Source of the DNA: Sphingomonadaceae bacterium
GTDB taxonomy: Bacteria > Pseudomonadota > Alphaproteobacteria > Sphingomonadales > Sphingomonadaceae
Assembly (NCBI GenBank): GCA_947446935.1
Contig: CANFIV010000032.1
Coordinates: 1 to 9,137 of the forward strand
DNA: 9,137 nt
Direction of reading: 5' to 3'
In this document: positions 1 to 6,718 of the stretch, one piece after another
Position numbering within the stretch: the first letter of the stretch is position 1
Layout of the letters: every line of letters starts with the position of its first letter
Translations under genes and position numbers: made by a program
Notes under the pieces: model-generated
Databases searched by the model: none
Told to the model about the DNA's origin: nothing
What the model saw: only the letters and a program-made list of their open reading frames with translations

Positions 1-105
1 AATGAGCGCGTGGTCATGCGGGCAGGGGGCTTCCTCAATCCGGGCGATCCAATTCGGCCTGTGGTGGTGAAGCCGTCCGCTGCCGTCCAGCGCCCCGGTA
101 CGTAA
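1..105 (+). CDS. C-terminal fragment of an RND efflux periplasmic adaptor (membrane fusion protein), 5' end outside window
   Basis: Only the last 34 codons and the TAA stop (103-105) are present, in frame 1 from the first base. The peptide contains ERVVMRAGGFLNPGDPIRPV, which resembles the end of the membrane-proximal domain of HlyD/AcrA-type adaptors, where a V-x-x-GGFL-x-PG-x-x-V pattern is common. Adaptors of this family sit in the periplasm, usually lipid- or membrane-anchored, and join an RND pump to an outer-membrane channel. The stop lies 15 bases before the ATG of the RND pump, the usual adaptor-then-pump gene order, and this context is the strongest support. The fragment is too short to name a subfamily, and no start, signal peptide or lipoyl domain can be judged from here. 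Confidence 0.75.
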   Translation, partial: NERVVMRAGGFLNPGDPIRPVVVKPSAAVQRPGT

Positions 106-108
106 GCC

Positions 109-115
109 GGGAAGG
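109..115 (+). promoter_or_regulatory. Ribosome binding site of the RND pump gene
   Basis: The purine run GGGAAGG ends 5 bases before the ATG at 121, in the 15-base gap after the adaptor stop. It supports ATG 121 as the start and shows that the pump can be initiated independently even though it is in the adaptor's transcript. Confidence 0.6.
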
Positions 116-120
116 CATCC

Positions 121-3100
121 ATGAATTTCCGCAACATTTCTGCCTGGTCGATCCGCAACCCAGTTGTCCCGATCGTCATGTTTCTTGGCCTGACACTGGC
201 CGGAATCGTCGCCTTCATGGGCATGAAGGTGCAGGATCAGCCCGATATCGAATTTCCGCTGGTGATTGTCACGATCTCCCAGCCCGGCGCCGCACCGACC
301 GAAATCGAAAACCAGATTACCCAGCGCATTGAATCTGCCGTCCGGACCATCGCCGGGGTTGATACGCTGAGCTCGACGGCGACCGAAGGCTCAAGCCAGA
401 CGATGGTGCAGTTCGTCATCGGGACAGACATCAATTCGGCGGTGAACGAGGTCAAGAACGCGGTCGATCAGGTGCGCGGCGATTTGCCCGAGGGCATTCT
501 CGAACCGCAGGTGATCAAGGCGCAGACGTCCTCCGATCCGATCGCTTATTTTGCGGTTTCGGCGGATGACATGACGATCGAGCAGTTGTCGTGGTTCATC
601 GACGATAGTGTGCGCAAGCGGCTGCTTTCTGTCCCGGGCATGGCGGAAGTGGATCGCAACGGCGGGGTGAACCGCGAGATCGCTGTCACGCTCGATCCGA
701 TGCGGATGAAGGCCCAGGGCGTAACCGCCACCCAGGTCAACGCAGCCCTGCGTCAGGTCAATCTCAATGCCGCCGGCGGCCGCGCCGAAGTGGCCGGATC
801 GCGTCAGGCCGTGCGCGTGCTGGGCAATGCTGCCACGGCCTTTGATCTCTCGCGCACCGAAGTCGGGATCTCGGGTGGCCGCACCGTGCGTCTCTCCGAC
901 GTTGCGGATGTTCGGGACAGCTTCAGCGAGATCACCTCGATCGCCAAAAATGATGGCAAGCCGGTGGTTACCTTCAGCATAGCCCGTGCGCGCGGCGAGT
1001 CCGATGTCAGCGTGTTCGACGATACGGTGAAGGAACTGCACAAGATCGAGCAGGAGCAGGGCAACAGGGTTCACTTCACCCAGCTGTTTTCGAGCGTCGG
1101 CTATACCAAGGAACAGTACCAATCCTCGATGTCGGCGATGGTCGAAGGTGCCGTGCTCGCCGTGATTGTGGTGTTCTTCTTCTTGCGCGACTGGCGCGCG
1201 ACCATTGTCTCGGCCATCGCGATCCCGCTGTCCTCTATTCCCACTTTCTGGCTGATGAGCGTGATCGGGTTCACGCTGAACACGATGTCGTTGCTCGCGC
1301 TGGGCCTTGTCGCTGGCGTACTGGTCGATGATGCGATCGTGGAGATCGAGAATATCGTGCGCCACATGCGCATGGGTAAATCAGCGTATCAGGCATCGAT
1401 CGATGCGGCCGACGAAATCGGTCTCGCGGTTGTCGCCACGACATTCTCGATTGTCGCGGTGTTCCTGCCTGTCGCGCTCATGCCCGGGGTTTCTGGTCAG
1501 TTCTTCAAGAATTTCGGCCTGACCGTGGTAATCGCGGTGCTGTTCTCGCTACTGGTCGCGCGTATGATTACGCCGATGATCGCCGCCTATTTCCTGCGGG
1601 CGCATGGTGAGGCGGATCATGGCAATGCGCCATGGATCGGGCGCTACATGAAGGTGTTGCACTGGTCGCTGGATACGAGCGGCGTTGCGGCCTACCGCGC
1701 TCTGCATCCGCGCCGCTGGTTCCGGGCGCGGCTGCGCGATCATCGGCTTTGGATGATGGGCGTCGGCCTTGGCGCGCTGGGACTTACGGGCGTGCTGTTT
1801 GTTTTGGCCCCATCGCAATTCTTCCCCGATACCAACAGCGATTTCAGCCGCATCAGTATCGAGATGGTCCCGGGCACCACGATCGAACAGACCGAGCGCA
1901 AAGTCGATGAGGTCCTCGCGCTGGTGAAGGATGAGCCCGAGATCGACGTGGCGCTCGAACGGATCAACGAGGGTAACGGCCGGGTCTTCATTGAGCTCAA
2001 GAAGAGCCAGTGGTCGCTCTTCGGCGGCGACAATCTGCGATCCAGTGTGGAATTCGAGCGTGCGTTGACCCCGCGCCTTCAGAAGGTGGCCGATGCACGG
2101 GTCAGCTTCATGAAGCAGAACGGCGGCGGCCCCGGCGGTGGTTCGGGGCGTCCGATCAGCGTGATGCTCTCCGGCTCGGATCCCGACCTCCTCCAGAAGA
2201 CGGCGCAGACGCTGGTCGAGCAGATGAGCCAACTCAAGGTCGTGGTTGGACCGCGGATCAGCGCCGACTTGCGCCGACCGGAAATTGTGATCACGCCGCA
2301 CCTCGATCTTGCCGCCTCGCTCGGCGTGACAACCCAGGAACTCAGCCAGGTCATCCGTATCGCTACGCAGGGTGAGATCGACCAGAACAGCGCGAAGTTC
2401 TCGCTGTCTGATCGTCAGGTACCGATCCGGGTCAAGCTGCCGGTGGATTCGCGCCGCGACCTCGCCACGCTGCAGAACCTGCCCGTGCCCACGACCAGCG
2501 GCGGGACCGTCCCGCTGTCACGCGTGGCGAACATCGGCTTTGGCTCGGGCCCCACCAGCATCCAGCGCTACAATCAGAACCGCCGCGTGTTTGTCGGGGC
2601 AGATCTGCCAGAAGGCGTGGTCAAAGGCACCGCCGATGCCGCGATCAAGAACCTGCCGATCATGAAAAACTTGCCGCAGGGCGTATCCAACGCTGCCGCC
2701 GGCGAAGATCGCTGGCAGGAGGAAATGCTCTACAATTTCATGGTCGCGCTGGCCGCCGGCGTGCTGCTGGTGTTCTCTGTTCTGGTGCTGCTTTATCGGC
2801 GCTTTATCTCGCCGCTGGTGAACATGGGCTCGCTGTTCCTCGCTCCGCTGGGCGGTCTGCTTCTGCTGCTGGCGACCGGTCAGGCCCTTTCATTGCCGGT
2901 GTTCATCGGCGTGTTGATGCTGTTCGGCATCGTCGCCAAGAACTCGATCCTGCTCATCGACTTCGCGATCGAGGAAATGGCCAAGGGCACACCCAAGCTC
3001 GAAGCCATCATCGAGGCTGGGCACAAGCGCGCCCAGCCGATCGTGATGACCACCGTGGCGATGATCGCAGGTATGATCCCGACAGCGGTTTCACTGGGCG

Positions 3101-3327
3101 GTGATGCCGGCTGGCGCGCGCCGATGGGCATTGTGGTGATCGGCGGTCTGGCACTTTCGACCATGCTGACGCTCCTTCTGGTTCCTGCCGGCTTCAGCCT
3201 CGCAGACGGGCTTGAGAAGCGCGTTGGGCCGTGGATTGGCCGCCGGGTTCTGTCGTACGACCCGCGTGAAGCTGCCCGCGAGCAGCACGCCCATGCCCGG
3301 CCGGGCGAGGCATTCCCCGCCGAGTGA
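121..3327 (+). CDS. RND-family inner-membrane efflux pump (HAE-1/AcrB-like permease)
   Basis: This 1068-residue protein has the usual length of hydrophobe/amphiphile RND pumps, proton-driven trimers of the inner membrane that move substrates from periplasm or membrane to an outer-membrane channel. TM1 is at about 12-34. A large periplasmic porter loop follows, then TM2-6 at about 343-490, TM7 at about 543-564, a second porter loop, and TM8-12 at about 872-1025. The proton-relay residues are present: D403-D404 in TM4 (LVDDAIVEIEN), K940 in TM10 (GIVAKNSILLIDF), R970 and T977 in TM11 (KRAQPIVMTT), equivalent to AcrB D407/D408/K940/R971/T978. The pump is therefore probably active. AcrB-type drug-pocket features look altered: the GFGFAGRGQN switch loop is absent (ERINEGNGRVFIELK at 613-627) and the F178 position falls in VDRNGG (177-182). 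A glycine-rich stretch at 668-677 precedes the second PC subdomain. ATG 121 has a good RBS, 15 bases after the adaptor stop; the TGA overlaps the next start. The substrate cannot be read from sequence. Confidence 0.95.
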   Translation: MNFRNISAWSIRNPVVPIVMFLGLTLAGIVAFMGMKVQDQPDIEFPLVIVTISQPGAAPTEIENQITQRIESAVRTIAGVDTLSSTATEGSSQTMVQFVIGTDINSAVNEVKNAVDQVRGDLPEGILEPQVIKAQTSSDPIAYFAVSADDMTIEQLSWFIDDSVRKRLLSVPGMAEVDRNGGVNREIAVTLDPMRMKAQGVTATQVNAALRQVNLNAAGGRAEVAGSRQAVRVLGNAATAFDLSRTEVGISGGRTVRLSDVADVRDSFSEITSIAKNDGKPVVTFSIARARGESDVSVFDDTVKELHKIEQEQGNRVHFTQLFSSVGYTKEQYQSSMSAMVEGAVLAVIVVFFFLRDWRATIVSAIAIPLSSIPTFWLMSVIGFTLNTMSLLALGLVAGVLVDDAIVEIENIVRHMRMGKSAYQASIDAADEIGLAVVATTFSIVAVFLPVALMPGVSGQFFKNFGLTVVIAVLFSLLVARMITPMIAAYFLRAHGEADHGNAPWIGRYMKVLHWSLDTSGVAAYRALHPRRWFRARLRDHRLWMMGVGLGALGLTGVLFVLAPSQFFPDTNSDFSRISIEMVPGTTIEQTERKVDEVLALVKDEPEIDVALERINEGNGRVFIELKKSQWSLFGGDNLRSSVEFERALTPRLQKVADARVSFMKQNGGGPGGGSGRPISVMLSGSDPDLLQKTAQTLVEQMSQLKVVVGPRISADLRRPEIVITPHLDLAASLGVTTQELSQVIRIATQGEIDQNSAKFSLSDRQVPIRVKLPVDSRRDLATLQNLPVPTTSGGTVPLSRVANIGFGSGPTSIQRYNQNRRVFVGADLPEGVVKGTADAAIKNLPIMKNLPQGVSNAAAGEDRWQEEMLYNFMVALAAGVLLVFSVLVLLYRRFISPLVNMGSLFLAPLGGLLLLLATGQALSLPVFIGVLMLFGIVAKNSILLIDFAIEEMAKGTPKLEAIIEAGHKRAQPIVMTTVAMIAGMIPTAVSLGGDAGWRAPMGIVVIGGLALSTMLTLLLVPAGFSLADGLEKRVGPWIGRRVLSYDPREAAREQHAHARPGEAFPAE

Positions 3328-4592
3328 GCGTGACGCCAGCCGCATTGTCTGAAAAGTCCGGGCGCATGGCTGATCCGGCTCGACGGATGCGGCTCTTTGC
3401 GGCCATCCTCCTCCTGCTGATGGCCGCGTTGTTTCTTGCGGCGCGCCAGCTGGAAACGCGCAATCCAGCCTGGGGTTTTCTGCGCGCTTTTGCCGAAGCT
3501 GCGATGGTCGGTGGTCTGGCGGATTGGTTCGCGGTCACGGCGCTCTTCCGCCATCCGCTCGGCCTGCCGATCCCGCACACCGCCATCATTCCGGAGAACA
3601 AGGACCGTATCGCCGATACGATGGCCGCGTTCCTCAAAGCGAACTTCCTGACCCCGCAAGTGGTTGCACGTCGCCTCCAGAGCCTCAATGTCGCCAGCGC
3701 GGCGGGCCAGTACCTTGCCAATCCGCGCGGCGGAGAGAGCCGTCTGAGCGGGGGCGCTGCCAGCCTGATCGCCGATGTGCTGGAATCGCTCGATCAGGAA
3801 AAGCTCGGCGGTCTGGCAAAGGCCGCGCTGCGCACGCGAATCGAGCGGCTCGCACTCGCTCCGCTGCTGGGCAACCTGCTCGCCGCGATGATCGCGGAAG
3901 GCCGGCATATGCCGCTGATCGAAAGCCTGATCCGGCGCGCGGCCGAAGCGCTTGAGGCCAACGAGGCTCTGGTTCGCTCGATCATCCAGGACCGTGCGAG
4001 CACGCTGATGCGCTGGACCGGCCTCGACGAGCGGCTCGCCAACGGAATCCTTGATGGGCTCTACAAGTTGCTCGCGGAAACCGTGGTGATTGAGGATCAT
4101 CCGCTACGCCGCAAGATCGAGGAGAGTCTCGAAGCGCTGGCGGAGGCGCTTGTCCATGATCCGGACATGCATGCGCGGATCGAGACCATGAAACGCGACG
4201 TGCTGGCCAATCCCGCCTTCGCGGCGTGGCTCGATGGATTGTGGGAACGCGGCCGCGCCCAGCTCCTTCGCGCTGTGCGATCGGGTGGCAGCGAGGGCGG
4301 TGGCCAGATCGGTGCCTCGCTGGCGGAACTGGGCCGTGCGTTGCAGCACGATGGGCGGTTGCAGGTCCTCGTCAACCGCTTCGCTCGCCGCACACTGGTG
4401 GGCGTGGCCACGCGCTATGGCGGCGAGATCGTCCGGCTGGTTTCCGAAACCGTGCGCCGTTGGGATGCGCGCACTGTTACCGACCGGATCGAGGGGGCGG
4501 TCGGCCGCGATCTGCAGTTCATCCGAATCAACGGCACGCTCGTCGGCGGCCTTGTCGGCGTCGCGATCCATGCGTTAGACATCCTGTTGTGA
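3324..4592 (+). CDS. DUF445 (YjiN-like) inner-membrane protein
   Basis: This 422-residue protein matches the DUF445 family, whose E. coli member YjiN has a similar length and no settled function. The family hallmark is clear at residues 55-96, an amphipathic block reading AFAEAAMVGGLADWFAVTAL, then FRHPLGLPIPHTAIIP and NKDRI. A membrane segment at about 24-40 precedes it, and a second (GTLVGGLVGVAIHALDIL) ends the protein at about 404-421. Between them is a long, charged, helix-rich region, so the protein is probably anchored at both ends with a large soluble middle. The start used is GTG 3324, which overlaps the pump's TGA as GTGA. An in-frame ATG at 3366 (MADPARRMRL) is an alternative that would still keep both membrane segments. 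Neither start has a strong RBS; GGCGAGG lies about 14 bases before the GTG. The context ties expression to the efflux pump, but a functional link is inference only. Confidence 0.9.
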   Translation: MSVTPAALSEKSGRMADPARRMRLFAAILLLLMAALFLAARQLETRNPAWGFLRAFAEAAMVGGLADWFAVTALFRHPLGLPIPHTAIIPENKDRIADTMAAFLKANFLTPQVVARRLQSLNVASAAGQYLANPRGGESRLSGGAASLIADVLESLDQEKLGGLAKAALRTRIERLALAPLLGNLLAAMIAEGRHMPLIESLIRRAAEALEANEALVRSIIQDRASTLMRWTGLDERLANGILDGLYKLLAETVVIEDHPLRRKIEESLEALAEALVHDPDMHARIETMKRDVLANPAFAAWLDGLWERGRAQLLRAVRSGGSEGGGQIGASLAELGRALQHDGRLQVLVNRFARRTLVGVATRYGGEIVRLVSETVRRWDARTVTDRIEGAVGRDLQFIRINGTLVGGLVGVAIHALDILL

Positions 4593-5113
4593 ACGGACCC
4601 GTCCTCTCGACCGAACGCTTGGACCTGTGGCAGCCTGCTGCCCGCGACCTCGCCGCGCTGCACGCGGTTCTGGCCGATGATGAGGTGCGCCGCCACCTTG
4701 GCAATCGTCCGACCAGCCTGGTCGAGGAGTTCAACCGGTTATGCCGCAATGCCGGCTCCTGGGCGCTCTATGGCTACGGCACGTTCATGTGCCGGGCGCG
4801 TGGGCAGGATGAGCTTCTAGGTATCTGCGGCGTCTTCCATTCGTGGCGCGGCTTTGGTCAGGGCCTCGACGATACGCCGGAAATCGGCTGGATTTTCGCC
4901 CGCCGCACGTGGGGGCATGGCATCGCAACCGAAGCCGCAGCCGCTTCGTTGGCGTGGTTCGATGAGGCCTTTCCGGGGCGGCGGGTGGCCTGCATGATCA
5001 ACGATACCAACCTGCCCTCTCTGGCGGTTGCAGCGAAGCTCGGCTTTGCTCGCTATGGTGAGCATGCCGATGAGGATACGACGCTGATCCTGCTGGAGCG
5101 CCCGGGTCGATAG
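4589..5113 (+). CDS. GNAT-family N-acetyltransferase (RimJ/RimL-like, Acetyltransf_3 type)
   Basis: This 174-residue protein has the size and layout of a single-domain GNAT enzyme, which moves acetyl from acetyl-CoA to an amine. The N-terminus LSTERLDLWQPAARDLAALH is the typical first strand and helix of the RimJ/RimL group. PEIGWIFARRTWGHGIATEA at 98-117 contains motif A, with the pyrophosphate-binding pattern R106-T-W-G109-H-G111. INDTNLPSLAVAAKLGF at 137-153 is motif B, where the N-x-x-S and GF signature binds the CoA pantetheine arm. The open frame extends far upstream of 4589, but GNAT homology begins right after the GTG there. That GTG overlaps the DUF445 TGA as GTGA and has no visible RBS, so translational coupling is likely. 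The acceptor (ribosomal protein, small amine or antibiotic) cannot be told from sequence. The gene ends inside a hairpin terminator. Confidence 0.9.
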   Translation: MNGPVLSTERLDLWQPAARDLAALHAVLADDEVRRHLGNRPTSLVEEFNRLCRNAGSWALYGYGTFMCRARGQDELLGICGVFHSWRGFGQGLDDTPEIGWIFARRTWGHGIATEAAAASLAWFDEAFPGRRVACMINDTNLPSLAVAAKLGFARYGEHADEDTTLILLERPGR

Positions 5114-5122
5114 ACCCGGTTT
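5102..5122 (+). terminator. Rho-independent-like terminator of the efflux/DUF445/GNAT run
   Basis: A perfect 7-bp GC-rich stem, CCGGGTC (5102-5108) and GACCCGG (5113-5119), encloses the loop GATA and is followed by TTT (5120-5122). The GNAT TAG stop (5111-5113) spans the loop and the first base of the right arm. The opposing SOUL gene ends at 5122, so the hairpin serves a convergent junction. The U-tract is short, so efficiency is uncertain. On the minus strand the same stem has no T-run after it. Confidence 0.6.
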
Positions 5123-5739
5123 CAGGGTGCCAAGGGGATCATCACCTCGTTGCGGCGCATGAACCACAACGTCCAGGGCGGATTGTACTGGGCCAGCGAC
5201 GGCGCGCCGGTCTCTTTCAGATGTTGCTTCCGGATGAAGCCCTGAAGCGCCAACGTCTTTTCGGAGATCGTGCTGGGCCAGACCAGCCCGCTGAACCGAA
5301 CGACTGCCATCCGTGCTGGTGGCAGCGCGTGCAGGTGAACCCTCGCATTGTTCGGCTTGGGCAAGTTCTCGAGCGTCGAACCTTCGGGCATGACGAACCG
5401 GACCGTCCAGTTCTTGCCCTCACCGCTTTGCAAAACAGGCGCAGTCATGGCGATCTTGGTGCTGCCTAGCGGTTCCTGAATCACCGGCGCGGTCATGGCG
5501 ATGCTGGCTTTGCGCGTGTTGCCACCAAAAATGTAGCCAGCGAGCAGGCGAAATCCCTGGCTGGCCGCGCTGGACCGGTCGCCCGTCACGGAAACTTCCG
5601 CGACGACCAGTGCGGGATAGTCGCGCACGGAAAAGTCTCCTTCAGCCAGCCGGATACTGAAGTTCGGTTCCGGTGTGGCCATGGCGGGGGTTCCAGCAAG
5701 GGTAAGGCCCAGAAGCAGGGCGAGGAGCAAGCGCGGCAC
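5122..5739 (-). CDS. Exported SOUL-family heme-binding protein
   Basis: Residue numbers are from the GTG start at 5739, giving 205 residues. Residues 1-21 form a signal peptide (PRLLLALLLGLTLAGTPAMA), with likely cleavage after AMA, so the product is probably periplasmic. The mature part is a SOUL/HBP domain: VRDYPALVVAEVSV near 38-51, GYIFGGNTRKASIAMTAPV at 68-86, and the closing YNPPWTLWFMRRNEVMIPL near 185-203, all typical of the family. SOUL proteins bind heme or other tetrapyrroles with modest affinity; the bacterial role is poorly defined. An ATG at 5766 would add nine residues (MAGPYGDTT) before the signal peptide. I prefer the GTG because GGAG lies 8 bases upstream of it and the signal peptide then begins directly. 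It follows fpr on the same strand with a 60-base gap, so co-transcription is plausible. It converges with the GNAT gene, leaving 8 bases between them. Confidence 0.9.
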   Translation of the reverse strand: MPRLLLALLLGLTLAGTPAMATPEPNFSIRLAEGDFSVRDYPALVVAEVSVTGDRSSAASQGFRLLAGYIFGGNTRKASIAMTAPVIQEPLGSTKIAMTAPVLQSGEGKNWTVRFVMPEGSTLENLPKPNNARVHLHALPPARMAVVRFSGLVWPSTISEKTLALQGFIRKQHLKETGAPSLAQYNPPWTLWFMRRNEVMIPLAP

Positions 5740-5747
5740 GGTCGTGT

Positions 5748-5751
5748 CTCC
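5748..5751 (-). promoter_or_regulatory. Ribosome binding site deciding the SOUL gene start
   Basis: On the minus strand GGAG sits 8 bases before GTG 5739. It lies downstream of the alternative ATG at 5766, which has no comparable site, so it favours the shorter reading of the gene. Confidence 0.5.
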
Positions 5752-5781
5752 GTAGGGCCCTGCCATAACGCCCGAAACCTG

Positions 5782-5794
5782 CCGGGGTTCCCGG
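5782..5794 (-). other. Small GC-rich hairpin between fpr and the SOUL gene
   Basis: CCGGG and CCCGG form a perfect 5-bp stem around a 3-base loop, starting 5 bases after the fpr stop (TAG at 5802-5800). On the minus strand CAGGTTT follows. It could weakly attenuate read-through from fpr into the SOUL gene, but the stem is short and there is no real U-tract, so it may be chance in GC-rich DNA. Confidence 0.3.
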
Positions 5795-5799
5795 TTGCA

Positions 5800-6606
5800 C
5801 TATCCGACGAACGCGCGCTCGATCACATATTCGCCCGGATGCGAGTTCGACCCTTCGGCAAAGCCCGCAGCCTCAAGCATATGGGCGATTTCCTTGATCA
5901 TCGTCATTGAGCCGCAGAGCATGATCCGGTCTTGCGTGTGATCGAAGTGCTTGGGATCGCCTAGTGAACCTTGGAACATCGTGCCGTCCAGCATCAGGCC
6001 TTCGATCCGGTGGTTCGTGTGAAACGCCTCGCGCGTCACAGTCGGGATATATGTGAGCCGTTCGGCCGCCATTTCGGCCACCAGAGGGTCATCGGCAAGC
6101 CGCGCCTCCAGCATGTCGCGATAGGCCAGATCGGATACGCTGCGCACGGAATGAACCACCGCGATCTGCTCGAAGCGCTCGTATATGTCCGGATCGCGGA
6201 TGAGTGACATCCACGGCGCAAGGCCGGTGCCGGTTCCAAGCAGAAACAGCCGGCGCCCGGGTAGTAGTGCATCTGCCACCAGCGTGCCGGTTGGTTTGCG
6301 GCCAAGGTAGATCTGGTCGCCTGGCACAATCTTCTGGAGGCGCGAGGTGAGCGGTCCGTCCGGCACCTTGATCGAGAGGAACTCCAGCACATCGCCATAG
6401 GATGGGGATGCCATCGAATAGGCCCGCAGCAGCGGCTTGCCATTCTCGCCCATCAGCCCGATCATCACGAATTCGCCCGATCGGAAGCGGAAGCTTGCCG
6501 GGCGCGTGACCGTGAAGGAAAAGAGGAAGTCGTTCCAATGCTGCACGGAGACGACTGTCTCGACGGAAAGATTGGACGTTGGTTCAAGAAGAGATTGGTC
6601 GGCCAC
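5800..6606 (-). CDS. fpr: Ferredoxin/flavodoxin-NADP+ reductase
   Basis: This 268-residue cytoplasmic flavoenzyme exchanges electrons between NADP(H) and ferredoxin or flavodoxin. The N-terminal beta-barrel carries the FAD motif R61-A-Y-S64 (LLRAYSMASPSYGD) and the following VPDGPLTSRLQ at 81-91. The NADP-binding half has LLGTGTGLAPWMSLIRDP at 122-139, a VHSVRSVSDLAYRDML segment at 151-166 whose arginines probably contact the 2'-phosphate, and the CGS motif at 231-233. The end, EYVIERAFVG, matches the short C-terminal extension of the bacterial Azotobacter/Rhodobacter-like subclass, not the plant type with a terminal tyrosine. The start is GTG 6606, with AAGGG 7 bases upstream and no nearby in-frame ATG. 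The gene begins a minus-strand unit with the SOUL gene. In other proteobacteria fpr often responds to oxidative stress; a candidate operator lies upstream here, but the regulator is unknown. Confidence 0.95.
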   Translation of the reverse strand: MADQSLLEPTSNLSVETVVSVQHWNDFLFSFTVTRPASFRFRSGEFVMIGLMGENGKPLLRAYSMASPSYGDVLEFLSIKVPDGPLTSRLQKIVPGDQIYLGRKPTGTLVADALLPGRRLFLLGTGTGLAPWMSLIRDPDIYERFEQIAVVHSVRSVSDLAYRDMLEARLADDPLVAEMAAERLTYIPTVTREAFHTNHRIEGLMLDGTMFQGSLGDPKHFDHTQDRIMLCGSMTMIKEIAHMLEAAGFAEGSNSHPGEYVIERAFVG

Positions 6607-6613
6607 AAGTCCG

Positions 6614-6618
6614 CCCTT
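6614..6618 (-). promoter_or_regulatory. Ribosome binding site of fpr
   Basis: AAGGG on the minus strand lies 7 bases before the GTG start at 6606, which supports this non-ATG start. Confidence 0.5.
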
Positions 6619-6636
6619 CGATGCGAGGCACGACAG

Positions 6637-6649
6637 AACCTTGAAGGTT
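6637..6649. repeat. Perfect 6+1+6 palindrome upstream of fpr, candidate operator
   Basis: AACCTT, one base, AAGGTT. It lies 31-43 bases before the fpr start, between the TTGACA hexamer and the RBS, where a repressor or activator could act. It is A/T-richer than its surroundings and is not in a coding region. It does not match the FNR/CRP box (TTGAT-N4-ATCAA) or the longer SoxR site. No regulator gene is in the window, so a binding protein cannot be named. Confidence 0.35.
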
Positions 6650-6673
6650 TCAACGCTCCGCCGAAACTGTCAA
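6645..6673 (-). promoter_or_regulatory. Possible promoter of fpr
   Basis: On the minus strand a consensus -35 hexamer TTGACA (6673-6668) is followed after 17 bases by AAACCT (6650-6645), a poor -10 match with only two consensus bases. A promoter is expected in this 112-base gap because fpr is the first gene after the M28 stop, and the TTGACA is exact, but the -10 assignment is weak. The palindrome at 6637-6649 overlaps the -10 position. Confidence 0.35.
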
Positions 6674-6718
6674 ACCAATTTCATAAATCGCCCCAAAGGG
6701 CAGGTCTGTCGAGCCCCC

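Noticed and set aside
391..1365. Minus-strand open frame of 324 codons opposite the pump's first porter domain
   Set aside because: It is rich in H, R and D in the pattern of antisense translation, with no RBS-supported start or motif. The RND homology on the plus strand is unambiguous.
2880..4100. Minus-strand open frame of 406 codons opposite the pump and DUF445 genes
   Set aside because: It crosses the boundary of two clear plus-strand genes, has low-complexity basic composition and shows no family motif. It is a codon-bias shadow.
4226..4588. Upstream extension of the GNAT frame inside the DUF445 gene
   Set aside because: The extension reads as arginine- and proline-rich shadow sequence, and GNAT homology begins only after GTG 4589. 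DUF445 coding fully explains this stretch.
5440..5520. Repeated IAMTAPV peptide within the SOUL protein, with similar DNA
   Set aside because: Two MTAPV-like segments are a normal feature of SOUL domains, and the DNA copies differ at many third positions. It is not a recent duplication.
6678..6710. Possible intrinsic terminator after the M28 gene (GCCC-TTTG-GGGC)
   Set aside because: The stem is only 4 bp and no T-run follows on the minus strand, so it does not meet the usual form.
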